A DNA stretch of 64,000 bases from Paracyclopina nana (lineage: Eukaryota; Arthropoda; Copepoda; Cyclopoida; Cyclopettidae): the NCBI GenBank assembly GCA_019096065.1, contig JAGUCH010000009.1:4288001-4352000 (forward strand), given 5' to 3'. Below, piece by piece: positions 10,609 to 25,100 of this stretch; positions within the stretch are counted from its first letter, which is position 1, and the number at the start of each line of letters is the position of its first letter. The notes beneath the pieces were generated by a model. The model saw only the letters and a program-made list of their open reading frames with translations. It did no database searches and was not told where the DNA came from. The translations under genes were made by a program, and so were the position numbers.

Positions 10609-12530
10609 AAGCGGGACAAATACCCTTTTTTTACCATAAAAAATAGCGAAAAATACAACTGCACATATTTGGTAAGACTTCTGGTAATTCAATACCTTCA
10701 CATTTCTACACACATGTTGCTCATCATTGCTAATTTGCATTTTGTCTCACTAATTGTGGAACTTTTGCAGAAGACAAAATGCGACATTATGCTTTCAAAC
10801 TTAGCTGTTCAGTTCATTTAAGAGCTATACAAACTGAGGTTTATCTAGAACTTAGGCTCTTTAAATCGAAGTTACTCAACTCATTCAAGACCATAAAAAG
10901 CAATCTATTATTGGAAATAGGAAAGCAACAACAGGATAACGAACGTAATATTTATGCTCTGGCTAAACTTGGATGAATGAATATCCGGTTGTTCTTTTTG
11001 TCAGTTTGGCACCATTCAGTGACCCCTTAAAAATCATCTCTTGGAGGAAGAATCATCCGGTAAAAGATCTGGAAAACACATGTGGAACTTCTCTCTCTTC
11101 TGACGCCACAGCTCGGATGTCAATGTTGGAAATTAGTTGTAGGTTGTATAAGTAGACTCTGGTAGTCAAGCGCAGGGGTATAAAATTCCCGAGGAGAAAG
11201 AAAAACTCGATACGAACGTACTACTATAGTTAAATCGGTTGCATATAAAATGAGGTCATTATCTAGAGCAAAAATGGAACCAATTAAAAAAGAGTACCTT
11301 TTTTAAATGCTAATGCATCTAACGAAGATGCATATTAAAAACGGATTTTTGTTTGGATTCATAATAACCGATCTGCAGTCAGATTTATGCCCTGTTCATG
11401 TATTAAGAATGCCTGAAGGTATGGAAAAAATTGCCTTAAGGAAAAGTGAATCTGCTGCTGACTGCCACTCTACGAGTTCAGCTTGGGGCCGAGCACCGTT
11501 TTTAATGGCAATTTTTGCTATTTTTGTCTCATGGTTTTTGGCTTATTTCCAAACAAACTATCTTTCATCACGTTTCTTTTATAAAAGATGAAATTTAACA
11601 ATTGATTTTGCTCATAAGGACTAAAATATGGAGCACTTAATAGCCAAAATTAGATTTGTATACATTCGAGTTGGCTTAAAGTCGATCTATTTTTTTTAGT
11701 ATCAGCTGGCGCTTGTCATAAGACAGTTTTTCTCCTTTCCTTGAGGTGTTTTTCGTGCATTTTCCTAAGGAGTTTGGGGTGTACATGAACAGGACATTAG
11801 GCCTTGTTCACCTGCTGTTACGGCCAATTTTCGCGCGAAGCAGTCAATGCTTTCTCTTTTGCTTCACATTTTTTTCCCCAAAAACTAATACAGATTTAGG
11901 GAAGCCTTTGATCAGGACAATTAATAGTTTGGAAATAGTGTTGGATCATTCAGCGAAACGCATTTTTTAAAATTCAAGGTGTTGAGATTTTGAGCTTAAA
12001 GTTCCGAGTATTTTTTTGCTGGGCTTATCTGCTAATTTTGTTGGCAAAATATCGATCGATGCGCAAAACCCGTCAAGAACTGCATGAAAGTGCGGAGTGA
12101 TTATATGTTGTCACAGGATTGTAATGCTAGAAGGAAAATTAAGAGGTAGTTTTTGTAGAAAGGCTATCAAAGATAGCCTCTTGTTCGTAACCAAGACATT
12201 TTGTGGGTTTCATTAGAGTAATATCACCATCAAGGCAATTGTACTTGAAATTATGATTGCTTGGAGATTTGTTCAATCGCAGCTCAAATATAGTAACATT
12301 ACAGGGCTTAGCAGTACATATGCTCCAACCTTATAATTTCGATGATCTTTGCTCTTTGATTCGCAGGAAGATAATGAACATTTTTGTCAACTTGGCGGTG
12401 GGTTCACTACATACGGCAGTGAAGTGAAAATCCTTGTTTGATAATATTTGATAATAGAAAAGAAAAAGCAGCGGAGAGTGGCACGGCAACTGAATAGGGC
12501 GCCAAAGCTCTACCACTGAGCTATCGCAGT
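10609..12530. other. Gene-poor intergenic region
   Basis: No supported gene. The only structured feature is the interspersed repeat at 11389-11800, followed immediately by TTAGGCCTTGTTCACCTGC. That sequence resembles the left end of the MITE at 22215, but I could not find a matching right end. Confidence 0.6.
11389..11800. repeat. Longer copy of the interspersed element seen at 4535
   Basis: Begins GCCCTGTTCATGTATTAAG and ends GTACATGAACAGGACATTAG, matching the termini at 4535-4702. It shares the right-hand 90 bp (GGCGCTTGTCATAAGACA onward) and has about 240 bp of extra interior without coding capacity. Imperfect terminal inverted repeats suggest a non-autonomous DNA transposon. Confidence 0.75.
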
Positions 12531-13141
12531 CACATTGACTTGGCAAAGGACCTTAATCAAACTACTTACAACACCCAAGAATTACAGATTTTCTGAAAGC
12601 GTATGTCCCAAGGGTTTATTTGGTGATAGAATAAAAATCCTAGCCTATCGCTTCCAATAACATAGAAATTTAAAAAACGTTCAGCGCAAAAAAGGCTCAT
12701 TTTTTGGGGATAGCTAGCTTCAATGACCCCCACTAAGATTCAAAAATAAAACTAAAGCTCCTCATAGTAAAATCGCTAGGATGAACAGAAACGGAGATAT
12801 AGCTATGCTAAAAGTGGACTACTGCCAACTTGATTAATTTTGCATAATAAGTTTGGCAGCAAAAATATCTCAATTTGAGTGCATTTTACAGACTTTCTTA
12901 TCAAATAAAAAAAAGTTAGATCTTCTTTTTTCAGATGGGGTCATTGCCATAAATAATCTCAAAAAAATAATAAACTGTAGGTGCTAGACGTTTTTGAAAA
13001 TTAATTTTATGTTATGGGCAGCCATAGGCCAGGATTTTTAAATTACTACCAAATGAACCCTAAGAAAATAAGCTTTCAGAAAATGTATATTTTTTGGGTG
13101 TTGTAAAGAGTTTGGGTTAGGACCTCCTTCAAGTCAATGTG
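12531..13141. repeat. Long imperfect inverted repeat (foldback element)
   Basis: The left arm starts CACATTGACTTG and the right arm ends AAGTCAATGTG. Matching blocks continue inward: TACAACACCCAA against TTGGGTGTTGTA, TTTTCTGAAAGC against CTTTCAGAAAA, and AAAATCCTAGCCTAT against ATAGGCCAGGATTTTT. The arms are about 300 bp each and diverged, with the centre near 12840. No open reading frame, and I cannot assign it to a named transposon family. Confidence 0.75.
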
Positions 13142-14592
13142 ATGCAGTGTATTCATACAAAATTGGTTTTTTGTTGTTTCTTCATCGGAACTTATTTGTG
13201 ATTTTCACGCAACCTTTGCTTTAAAGTTTTTCCATTTTTTTACTATGTTTAAGTATCGGAGCTATGATCATTAGTTATCCTGATTGACTTGGAAATATCG
13301 CTGGCCTAAAATTATAGCTTTGTTTTGCTCTGGGATGAGCGCAAATTAGAATGAGCGCAAATTCAAAAGCTTGACCGTTTTTTGAGTCATCATGGAAAAA
13401 TGTAGTGTTTGCTCAAGTGTCTTTGTTTATTGAGTTGAATGGTTGGTTAGTATTTGCTCTTTGCACTACCGTTTTTGGAAAAGAAAATTTGGTGACATGC
13501 CTTTTCGTTCGTGCAACAACTACGCTACAGGAAAAGAAAGCTGCCGATTGAATTTCATTTATTAGCGAGTTGACAAATAACACTACGAATTGAAAAAGCC
13601 TAACTTCAAAAATCGACGGAAAAATGGAAACCGTTCATCAAATAAATGGTCTACCGAGTCCAATTGCGCATTAAGGAAAACCTTGAAATCAAGCCTTAGA
13701 TTGTTTTGATTTATAGCTTATTTATTTGCGTACTCGCTTTTGAGGCTTGAATATAGGAGAGCGCATAAAAAGTTCAAGCTAAAGGGAATCGGACATTTCC
13801 AAAGGCATGCTTTCTCTCTAAAAATGGTATCTTTTGCAAATGCCAGCAAATGATTCATTTCTATTTTTAAGATGCCACAATGCAAGGTTTATTCAAGGCA
13901 AGGTTGAGAGCGGATGATGCTCCAAAAAAAAAAAAAAAAAATGAGTGGGGAGTGAGTGAAATGGAAAGCAGTTGAAGTAGCAAAATAACACTTTATACCC
14001 TCGCGATTTGCTGAGAAACGGCAAGCCTGATTTTTTGAATTAGCTATTAGAAAAATGCGCAGTTCGCATTTTTTCGCGCAACACTATTTTGATCGGATTT
14101 GACCTTGCTTTCCATGAGTGAAGGAAAGGTTTCCGTAGCAGAAATCAATCCTTGCAGTACTTCATGGCTGCCAATGTAAGCTAGCTGGTTAATGGTGATA
14201 ATGAAGCGGTGTTGACAAGAAGTGCGTGAGATGGCCAGAAGCAACAAAAAGAGATTGAATGATGATGATGAAAGCTTTGGCAAAAGCAACAAACAACCTG
14301 TTTTGTCGCCCCGCGTACTCACGCGCGACCCGCGCTTATTATTATTATTGTTGCTGCCGAGGATTTCAACCGAAAATTTCCTGGGGTCGGGCACCGGCCA
14401 TCATCGTCATTATTGCAGTTCTCGGAAAACAACCCTTTGCTCCTTGGCAGCGGCCATCATGGGAAATGGAAATGCTACACCAGTCTGCGAAGATTTGCAT
14501 TGATGCCAACCTCAACATATGTTGGATGTTGGCTTCGGATCAATGATGCAACGCTGCTCCCTTGGAAAGCCCGAAATATGCTTAAATCTCCT
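13142..14592. other. Intergenic region without a supported gene
   Basis: AT-rich sequence with a poly-A run at about 13925-13940 and only short open frames. Nothing in it has recognisable coding character. Confidence 0.55.
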
Positions 14593-14789
14593 TTAATAGT
14601 ATTTTACTTGCTGCTTTTCGGGACTGAGAAGGTAAGTAAAAATTGCCCTAGGTGAGTAAATGAAACCAAGCCGAATCTTGAACCGAGCGAAGCGAGGGGA
14701 ATAGTGAGGCGAGGTTTTATTTTACTCACCGAGGGCATTATTTACGTTACCTTCGAAGTCCTGAGAAGCAGCAAGTCAAATTTTATTAA
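14593..14789. repeat. Inverted repeat / hairpin, about 200 bp
   Basis: The left arm TTAATAGTATTTTACTTGCT and following bases pair with the right arm ending AGCAAGTCAAATTTTATTAA. Internal matches include GAAGGTAAGTAAAAATTGCC against GGCATTATTTACGTTACCTT and GGTGAGTAAA against TTTACTCACC. A small loop around 14690 holds ACCGAGCGAAGCGAGG. It is probably another foldback transposon, with termini not resolved. Confidence 0.65.
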
Positions 14790-17700
14790 CTGTGACCGAT
14801 TTTCCGAGCGAAATGAACTTGCCGGAATGCCATGTTGTGACGTCACGGGGTTTGCAAAAAGCTGACACGATCGGCAAAGTGAATTTACTCGCGAGTAAAA
14901 CCGGTTACAGTTAGTAAAATCCCATACTTAATGGAAACCAATAGAGACCCAAATCATAATGTTTTGTCACTATCTAGCGTAAAATTTGGGAAATACTGGA
15001 TTGGAAAGGGATGCGACAACTTTTGTTGTTGACAAAACGGTGCAATTTTTTTCAGGTGCACAGTTCTTAAAAAAGCAGGCATCATTCTGTTTTTTATAAT
15101 GAAAAATCGAAGTTAACAAAATATACAAAAAGTGCTATAAATGGTCGCAATCATTTTTGTTAACTCCAAGCTAAAAATCAAAGATTTAGCGAGCATATCA
15201 AAATTAAAAAAAAAAGATTGTACCCCAATCGATCCGCTTGCAGTAGCACCTCATTCTGACTCAGGAAAGTGTTATTTTTTGGTATCTTATGCATAAATAC
15301 AATCTTTGACAAACAAGTTGTAAATGAAACTTTCTGGTAATGATGACTTCTTTTCCGGCTGCACACCAATTTTGCCCATACAGATCGCCACGAAGACTCT
15401 CTGTCAATGTTATTGTTATGATTCAGGTCTCCAACCAATAGCAAGCAATACAAATGTAGTTCGGTAAACTGACACGAGAGCTTTTTGGTGTCGCTAGTGG
15501 TCAGGGGGGCTTATTTGGCTCAAGACTCAAAAATATTTCAAAGAAATTGATTTATTTGGCCTAATTCAGATGAATGCCATACACACTGATTTTGAAGGCG
15601 AAAAATGAAGTTTTTCTTCAATATTCACCGTATGTCACACTGAACAAAATTTCGGGAACACTTCAGCGAGTAATCGCAAGTAAGAGCAAAGTTGCTGCTC
15701 TTCTGAATTCACCCAAATCATCTTTTCCCCAAAAATTATTTTTTCTTTGCCAAATTTGAATCTTTATCGGTCAATTTTCATTCATTTGTCTTGCGCATGG
15801 CCCGATCATGTGCCTAAGAAACATAGTCTCGAGGCATCCGCTTATTTGGTTCTTCTTCGACAAAGGCGGGACGACCCGCGCGCGTTTTTTCATCCCAAAC
15901 CAGACCGGGGCTGAGGTTTTGGCTGGTGAGCCGTTTCCTGGCGGAAATGCTTGCGACCCGGGCCGAGAACCCAAGAAAACCCAGCTAAGGTCGTGAGAAG
16001 AAACTCTCCGACTTTCCAGCAACAGAAACCATTCTACCCGAGCGAGCGGAACTTTGAATCAATTCCCATCGTGCACGATATTTAAACGTGGATGGGCAAC
16101 GACGCGGATGGAGCTCGCTTGCATGCATGCAGCAGTAGCTGCCCAAATCTGGCTCCCATTGTTGCCCATGTTTCCCCCTTGATGATTTTACTGCATTGTC
16201 GAGGCCCTCCTCATGCGAAGGCTTTTTCGTACTATCTAGGAGAAAGAGCAACAACAATGCTGGAAATGCCAAGCGACACCCGATCTCCCCGTGTCGGTGA
16301 CAATTAGAGAAAACTCAGAAAATTGAGGAGTACGCTTCCACCGAAAGCCGCAGGGGTCAGCTAAACATTTTGTACGTGGGCTCAGCAAAGTCCAAAAACT
16401 CCAAAACGAATTTTTTTTAAAAAAAATCCCACTTTTTCCACGCCTTTATGCGCTTAAAAACGGGATCAATGGCGGCCGAAAGCGATCGACAGAGGAGCGG
16501 CGCGAATAAATGATCCGTGGAAATGCCCATGGGAGCATTTGAGCTATTTACCGCGTCATTGCCGTTTGACGAGAATCAGATGAGAAGGGCCGGACCCACG
16601 ATGGTTTTTGAGTCTGCGCTGAGACGGAAATGAGGCCGGCGGTCGCAGTTGGTAGCGCCGGGCCGGCGCACGGCTTGGTTTACCGGGCCGGCCCGGCCGG
16701 GTCCTTTTAGGGCCGGATGTAGCCGTGATCTTTGGCCGGCGACGTCGACGCAAATCGCCGGGATCGACGACGACGACGACGGTGAGAACACCAAACGGAA
16801 AGCAACAGATTGCTGCTCAGCGGGGCGCGCTCAATTTGCATCGATTCGCATCAACGCGTTGATGCCGCAAAGCTTTGGTGGCTTACGTCAATGCGACTAA
16901 TATGGGTGAAATTTCATATGGAAAAGCTGGATAACTTTCCGGCGAAAGGTTGCTTGGAATCACCGTTGATTTGTCTCATTTTCTTGGATGCTGTCGTCAA
17001 GGCCTTTTCCAGAAAGAGCCAGAATATACTAAAAATGGAAATTCGGGTGATTCGGAATCGACCCAAATTTTTTAAATGACAATTCGATAACGTCAAAGCA
17101 GCCTTAATAATGCAGAACTTGAGCATAAAGGAGCGGAGGTGGCTGCTTGTCATAGAGTAACATCAACTTTTTTGAATGATGAAAAATTTTCTAAAAACTC
17201 AACGCACGTCGGCGCGTCGATGTAAATGGCGGGCGCCCCCGCTTTTGTGGCTGATTCTCCTTTTGGTGTGAGAACTGAGCAGTAGTTGTTAGTTAGTTTT
17301 TGGCATTGCTCAGCGCGAAACTGCTCTAGTGACCGCGACGACGACGACGACGTCGACAGCAGCAGCCGAAAATTAAAAGCAACGTGAAAAAGTTTTCTGG
17401 ATCGCCCACGCCCATTGAAATCACCAACAGGTAAGCCGTTTTGCTTTGATATCGCATGTCAACCGTAACTATTCTTGCAAGATCCGCAGGAAGTGGCTCG
17501 GATTTAGTTCACCAATAGCGAAGGTTTTTTTTTTGTTATTGCTTTTTCGTTCGATACGCGCGGGGGCTTTGTTTAAAGTCGACATTTGATCCATTTATAC
17601 GTAATCATTGAATCGCATGGCTTTCGAAGCTCCAAATGAGATTTCTAAAAATTCCCCATTTTGCGTCGACGATCTGAATTATGCTGGCGAGTTGAAATGC

Positions 17701-19193
17701 GAGGCTGTTTTGACATTTCGTGTCGGGAAGGCTTTTTTTTTGTAAGGCGGCCTTATTTATTCCGCTTTAACTGCGCTCATCGATGATGATCCAGTTGCCA
17801 TTGGTATTTATATGCCAAAGCTGACGTATTTTTCGGTTCTCAGAGACTTGGAGAGCATTTTTAAACCGTTTCGACCTTTTTTCAAATTCACGAGAAATGA
17901 GCTGGAATTCGCCCACGACGCGCATCTAAAAATGTAGCTCAGTAGATCCAACATTTGTAAGGCTTTTTGATGCCTGATTTAAACGTGGCAGCCTCAAAGT
18001 TGCTGGAAACCATTATTATTACGAAGATGACGTTCGTTAGCTCGGAAAGGAAGCGCATTGTTGTCCCAAAAATAGTTTGGGGGCTAGCTTTTAAATTCTG
18101 CGGGTCATTGGCAAGAAAAATCTGGCTTTTCCGGTGCTCCGCGGCTATTAATGGTGACGCGTCAGTCAAGTGGTTGCGGAGAGCATTAGCGGATTTTAGA
18201 AGCCAGTTAAACTCCAATTGCGTCGGGTCAAGTTTCAGCCTGAGAAACTCGGAGGAAAGCAGCATTGGTGGCTTTTTAAAAAAGGATGGCCAACGTTAAT
18301 TTTTCGTTTCGCAATGTATGTCGGTCGCCTTAAAATGCCAGCGAAGCACAAATCCTGGATCTCCAAAGAAAACGAGGAGGGATTCTTCTTTGTTCCATGG
18401 GAATGTCCGTTGCTGGCGCGCTGCAATTCCGTCATATCCGAAATTTCCCGTCCTCCTCTTTGTTGTTGTCATCCATGGGATTTACTTTCGTTTTTCTCGA
18501 TGCCTTCGTTTTCCGGCCTACCCATCGAATTTTCTTCCCCGACGTAAAAACGCTGAAAACATTCAGCCAAAAGGTGTTGGTCGCCTTTTTGGAAGAGTAG
18601 CGCAACACGCTCTGCCGAGCGGAACGTCACGTGGAAATTCTTCCGAAAATCCCTCCCAATTCCGAATTCGCAGAGGGGTCACCCATCAATTCTTCCTCCA
18701 CGATTGGCAAAGTTGCTTTTGCACGAAGGAGGAAGCGACCGGAACCGCCATAAAAGTGGTTCGCGCGCGGCGCTCTTCCTGTTAATCCTACGGTCCGGCC
18801 GCGGTGCGTTTTTTTCGCGTCACCCTTTAAAGTCCGTAAAGGTGGCAGCAGCATCTTGCATCCGGTTCTTCATCGCTTTGGTTGATAAGGAATTCCGGCT
18901 GTTGGATTGCATACGGAGCCGTGGCTTCGGCGAGGCGAGGAGGGGACTTCCTTTGTCAATTTAGCATCTTGCTTAGCCTAGAGACCGAGGCAAAAAGTCC
19001 GCTACTCCGCTGCTGCTGCGAGGAGCGCTCCTTCTTCGCTCGCCGCTGCTCAATTCAGGCTTGGAGCGCAGCGAGCAAGGCAACGCAAAACAACTTTGTC
19101 AAGTCAGTCGAACTTGGAGCCGCAGACGGGTTGTTGCTCCCGATTTCCAACCCGAAGATCAACCGGTCCATTGAGTGCTCCGCTTCGAGTGAT
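14790..19193. other. Upstream region of aop, including a candidate noncoding first exon
   Basis: No long gene is supported. From about 15.8 kb the sequence becomes GC-rich and CpG-rich, unlike the AT-rich flank, which suggests a promoter or enhancer region for aop. A candidate 5' untranslated exon ends at 17430 (CACCAACAG followed by GTAAGCC). It lies in sequence with GAC/CAGC triplet runs (about 17334-17360). Its use is inferred only from the good donor site. Confidence 0.45.
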
Positions 19194-22100
19194 ATGGTGT
19201 CCACGCCTCCGAAAAACCCGTCGCTGTCCCCGGATCGATCCGCGGCCCTATCCGCATTTCTCCAGGTAAATCCTCCTCGTTTTGGGCGATGGTTGCTGCT
19301 GCTGCCATTTCCGGCCGAGAGTGCTCGGGGTTTTTTTCCGGGCAGATGCTTAAACGGGGAAAAAAACGCGTCGGACATTAGATCCTATGCAAAATGCCAA
19401 TAATTCACGCGGAGGAGATTAAAGCGTCCAGGTGGCCGCGCATAATTCCGTAGCATCAAATAGGTTGGAGATTAGGCTGGTATATATGTAAAAAAGGAGC
19501 CGTTTTCTTCCACCACTCGAAACCGTTTTTCTCACACTTGAGCATCACCCACTTCCGTTGCTGTTGCTGTTTCCAGCTTAATAATAATTCCCATGTCGTC
19601 CTCGTCGTAAAAAATCGTAATTTGGAAAAAAGTGACGTTTCCCTCTTTTTTTTTGGTCTTTTCGGGGATAATAAACGAGTCACCGCAACAAGTGACACTT
19701 GCGCGAGTGACTTTCCTTCTTCTTTTTCCCCCCTTGGCTAGCCCAAGAATTTTCCGAGCTAGGGTGTTTTTGAGCAACTTTGCCAATTGGGGAATTTGGG
19801 ACGCAAAAGTCAGGCTTGAAGACGTTACAGTTCCCACACGCTGCAGTGTATACTAAAGGGGGAGCAAATAGTAGTGACTTTGCAGCAGCAGCAGCAGAAG
19901 AAGAAGCAACAATTTGCCGCTGATGCTGTAGCATTTAGAGCTATCATCGTTGCTGAGATGAATCCTTGCTTTTCCAACCCAATTCCACGACTGCTACTTT
20001 TTTCCCTTAAAACAATGATTTACTGTCGGCAGGAATTTTGCTCCTTGCTTTTTTGACAATTTTCCATTTTTTCCCAGACCTCATTTTCCCTCCTACCCAA
20101 AAAAGTATTTTGTCATTTTGGGCCATTCCTGCAGATTTTCGACTTGTATGACATAATCGCACGATTCCTACTAAATAGATGCTAGGTAGGAGTATTTTTT
20201 GTCTGATCCCTGCTGCACAAGTGTAGAGCGAAGCACGATCATCTTGGCCCTTTGGTCATTTCTGACACTTGTATCCCTCGGAAAGCCTCCACTTGTTGTT
20301 GTCGAATGGACGCCACATTTTCCCATCACTTTCCTCTCTCTGTTGGCGTTGTGGCAAAAGTAAAATTACAATGATCAGAAGGGATGATAATCCATTAACT
20401 GGTCACTTTCCTCGCTCCCCTCCCTCAGATTTTTTGAGTGGCCGTCGTCGTAATAGTCATAATCCAGGTAGAAAAATCTGGGGTCACTTTTCTTTTCGAA
20501 TTGTTGAAAATTGGAGACAACTTCCGTTGCTGCTGCTGATCATGTGCTCACAATATGGAGTTGAAAATGTCGGCTCAGGTTGCAGAAAATCGACGCGTTT
20601 TTCTTTCGGGATGACCCCACGGGTGACCCTCAAACATGTGTCAACGCTGCTGCTGCTGCTACATTTGTCAAAAATAAAGGAGCAAAAGCAATTATTCTTC
20701 GCATCAGAGTCTTTAAAAGTAAGAAAGGACTTGATTGTCCAGTTTGCAGCTATAGTATTCCAAGTGGGCGTGTTTTTAGCAGTTGAGATTCCGAAATAGC
20801 TATTATAGTAGGATCCTGTTGTTGTGTTGCAACGCATTTTGGGCAGTCTGTTCCTCCATGCCGGAAAGTTGGGCGCAGGTAGAAGCTGCTGCTGCTGCTG
20901 GCCACTGTGTGCGCACCTTTTTCTACCTTTGGCCATCATCTTCTTCTTCTTCTATAGCTGCTCTCCACTCTGTACTAGCGCTGCTGCGAGAGTCATATAA
21001 AGTGTTGCTCCTGGCCGGATCCGCAGGAACATTGCCTACCTGAACTACCCAATCAACCTCCTCTTCTTCAGCAGTGACACCATGCACACTCACACCCAAA
21101 AAGACTGGAGGGTGACCCAAGGAAAACCAAACTGTCTGTTTTTATTATTATTTTTGCAATTTCGCATAGAGGGGATGAGTGTGCTGGGTTGCTGGTTTAG
21201 TTTTGAAAAATGGTAAAATGGTTTTTTCGACTCACCCTCCACACTGTGCTGTGGCGGGGTCAAGAGCCCCCAGATCCGGTCATAGACCATTTTCTTGAGT
21301 AGCAGCACAACACACTAGCTTCTGGCTACCTACCAATTTATTTCGTTTCCAAAGTCTTCTTTAAAACAGTTCACAGGTGTGCTGTATTTTATCAAGAATC
21401 CTTATGGATAGCAACTCCTTTGTCTCCTTGATGTACGTGGATTTTTTTCCACTCCTGCAACCACCGTCGTCATCATAAGGTTAAATGAAGGACATTAAAA
21501 GGCCACTCATATTCATCCTTACTGCCAAGCAGGCTCAGTTCTAAATTTGGCTTTCCTAAAAAACTGCTAATACTTTGTTAGCTCCATCTTCTTAGTGGTC
21601 CTCCAAAAAATGGAATTAGCTGGCGAGAAGAACGGATCTGAGTTTACGTGGGCTGTTGCCAGTTGTTCCAGAATCATGGGCTAGGCCCCTTCTTTGCAAG
21701 TTCAACATTCGAGCGCCCGTTTCCAGCTTGATTTTGAGCAGTGGTGGAGCAGCACAGTGGAAATACGACAGGTCAAAAGTGGCCCTGTTTCCTTGTTCGC
21801 CCCTGCCAACGCCTCCAGATCCGTTTACCCCGCTGTGGATCATGAGGGCAACACTTGTTGCCTCCTTTTGGTTGCCTCTGCTGCTGCTCTTCTTGCAGGT
21901 TTTGGATTGGCTGGGCTGACCTTCTCACAAACGGAATCCTTTGTCCTAACGTTCTGCTAAGAAGAAGTTGACTCTTGAGCTTTTTATGATATGCCATGCT
22001 AGTTTTGGTGGGTGTTTTTTTTTCGTTGCTAAAATATTCTCTGCAGCTCGCAGTAGTCTCCATGGCAGGAAATTTCTTCTTCTTCGTAGACAATTTACAG

Positions 22101-25100
22101 CGAGGATCGTTGCTCCGTAATTTGTGTACGTACGTATTTTTGGTAGAAGAGCCCTTACGTAAGAACGGATAGTAGTGGCACAATTATTCTACGTAGCATT
22201 ATGGAGTATCTTTAGGCCTGGTTCACCTGCGATATTATGATCAAAATATCGTGCGATATTATGCTGATATTTGCAAATATCTGGTACTTCCAAAATTATT
22301 TTTTAGATTTTTTCTTCGGATTCGGTCTTTTGGTACCAAAAGCCATCCTACAACAGTATAACAATTCTCAGTTTCTCAGTATTTCGCTCCGATATTTTGA
22401 CAAAATATCAGATATTATAAGCAGGTGAACCATGCCTTAGTTGCTTAGCATCCGCTTCCCTCCACTCATCTTTCATCATATCCTCGGATTTCATTAAGGA
22501 TGAGGACGGAGATCCGCTCTTCCTCAGCAGCCTTCCTGGAGGCCAGAGCTCTGGCCTCCTTTGCACCCTAATTTTGACTGCTACGCAGAGCTGCCTCAAT
22601 GGAGTTGCAAAAGCCCAACTCACCCTCGTGTCGCATTTGCTCTATAGAATCAGGCCTGTTTTCCCTTAACTTGTTGGCTGACCCCGTCGTGTCTCTAGCC
22701 CCATTCCTGACAGTTGAAAGCTGACTTGGGCTATTTTTGCATCAATTATCCTTGGGGTGAACCCTCATCATCGCAGTCTACCCCCAACAATTTCACCAAG
22801 TAGGAAGAGAAGAAGCAGGAACAAGTATGTAGGCCAAGAAAATAGCACAAACAGGTCACTAGATATACTCGCACTTAGACTCTCGTTGTAGTTACTAATA
22901 TGCGAAAAGAGAAAGCACCGCAATAACTTTAGCTACTGCTGCAATATGTTACTACTTCGACGGTGGGACATTACTTTTTTTGTCCTCTTCGCCTTGGAAG
23001 TGAGGAGCATTCTGGCAAAAGTTCGATTTCCGTAGTTTCCGGCCTGGGACAGAGTTGATTTCCGGCAAGCCTCAAGGTTCCGTTTCCGTCATTTCCGGCC
23101 TCCTGGAGGCCGGAAATGCGACGACAGCAGAGAGACCCTCAACTTTTGTCCTCGACGTAATACTCGTAAAAGTTGGTTTATTAGGTGGTGCTTCTATGGC
23201 AAAAACAAAAGCTCCTGGGCAACGCTACGCGACTTCGTTAGTATCACATCTCCTTAATTAAGGTATATCCGTCCATTCGAAGTCAGTACAAAGCTGCAAC
23301 CCATCATTTCGGCGGAGAAAAATATCCAGCTAACTTTTAAAGGATAGCAACGAGTGGAAAGTCTGAAATTGCTGTGAGACCAGCAGTATGACGATTTACC
23401 TAGTAGCCTAGAAAACTAGCAGTGGAAGATCCGCAACACAAAAAGTCTCTCCCACAAGTTTGGCCAAGTGGAAATCTTGTTCCGATGCATGGAAAAGTGA
23501 GAGTGCATGCGATGAGAGAATTCCTTTTGGCGGAACTACAACTGTCCCGATTTCTCTTCGTCGTTGCGTTGCGTGGATATAAACTTCCGAATTAGTTCAT
23601 TGGCCGCTCGCGCAAAAACGCGCGCGCGCCCGTAACACTTAACTTCCTCTTAGAAGATACCAAGTTCACACTTGGAAGTTAGCTTGAGATTGCCCCGTTA
23701 AAACTCGTTATGAGACACACAAGCGCGTCTTCTGTGACATTATTTTATCTTGACCCATCCCGGTACTTTTTGCAGCCAGTTTCCCCATTGTGACACATGC
23801 TCCTCTAAGGATAGATCCCGTAAAGCCAGTTCCGCGTTACGGTAGATACGACCCACGAACTCAAGACTTCCTGGTCCGTGCATAGAGCAGCCAGCCGTTA
23901 ACGGTTATTTCGATGATGCCCAAAAACGAGCTGTGCATATGATGTGCCCGTTTCCAAGACGCGAAGCTGTTTCCACTCCGGAAATTGCGAAGGGTTTTTT
24001 ATTTCAATGTCGATTTCGACTTTATTCATCATCTCGTTAAATCTGGAAGCCAAAAATAAGAGGAAAAACAAAGCACTTGTTCTAATGAGCTCAAAACATG
24101 AGCTTCACCCTCCCTAGCCTGACATACGAGAAAAAGTGGTTGTTCCCTCTCTCAATTATACAGGCAAGAAGAATCCAAGCCGAAAATCAGAGTTTGCGGA
24201 CAATTAACATACCATCCCCACTTCCTGGCTTGGATTTTCTGCTGCTGCTGCTGGCTTTATTGACTCGACTTCCCTAGCTCGCATTATGTAGCGTTTTTGG
24301 CTCTGTGGAAATTTTTTCCTCCTCGCTGCCGGCTCAAATTGTGTAAACTGTTGGCAGAGGTGACCATCTTGGGGGTTGTTGCATGGTAGTCGCAGCGAGG
24401 TGAGATGGTTCACCTTAGTTTGCCCTCGAGCACAGGAAGTTCGTCATTTAGTCTGTAGTACCTTTTGCTCAGAGCAACCAAAACACCCGTCATCATCATC
24501 ATCAGATTTTCTTCTCTACCACAATTTTTGACCCCGCGGCGGCTCTTTCAGCTCCAATTTGGCTGAAGAAGATCGTCAGCATCGAAAGTTGACTCTATGC
24601 TCGAATAATGGGTTAATTGGCCTAATGAAAAGCACATAGTAGTAGTACATCATAAATTCGTCGTCGTGAATGACGACGTCCGTTTCGGATATCAAAGGAA
24701 GCTTTGGGATGATAAAAATTCCGCATTCCTTCTTCCTGTAACTCGATAGTTTTCCCCTTGGAAGAAACAGCGGAATATTACGTAACAGCGTCTTGACAAC
24801 GTGGATCTTGTTGTTTAGCATGAGGAGTTTCGCGGACTTTTCACGCACTACATCAGGATATCAAAAGTGCGTGTATGTGTGTACCTATATAGAATGTGTA
24901 TCAAAGTATTTAGATAACGATAACATGTATGCATCTATATGCCGTCAAGGAGGTCATGATATGCACATTTTAAAGTAGATAATAAACTCTGCGCTAGTTT
25001 CCTATCGCACATTAGTCACAATTATCATCATGGAAGAGCCTTCCTCGTTAGCAACGGCCTCTTTGGCCTTTTGGAAGCGCTACAGCCTCCTCGTAGCCTC

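Noticed and set aside
12480-12545. tRNA-like A box on the minus strand (GCGATAGCTCAGTGGTAGAGC)
   Set aside because: The sequence resembles a tRNA D-arm, but there is no matching anticodon stem, no B box (GGTTCGAAnCC) and no acceptor complement. It may be a decayed tRNA fragment or tRNA-derived SINE head at most.
18882-19403. Long open frame running through the first aop exon, suggesting a larger N-terminus
   Set aside because: It begins at TTG and has no ATG before 19194. The part after 19265 is cut off by a strong donor site.
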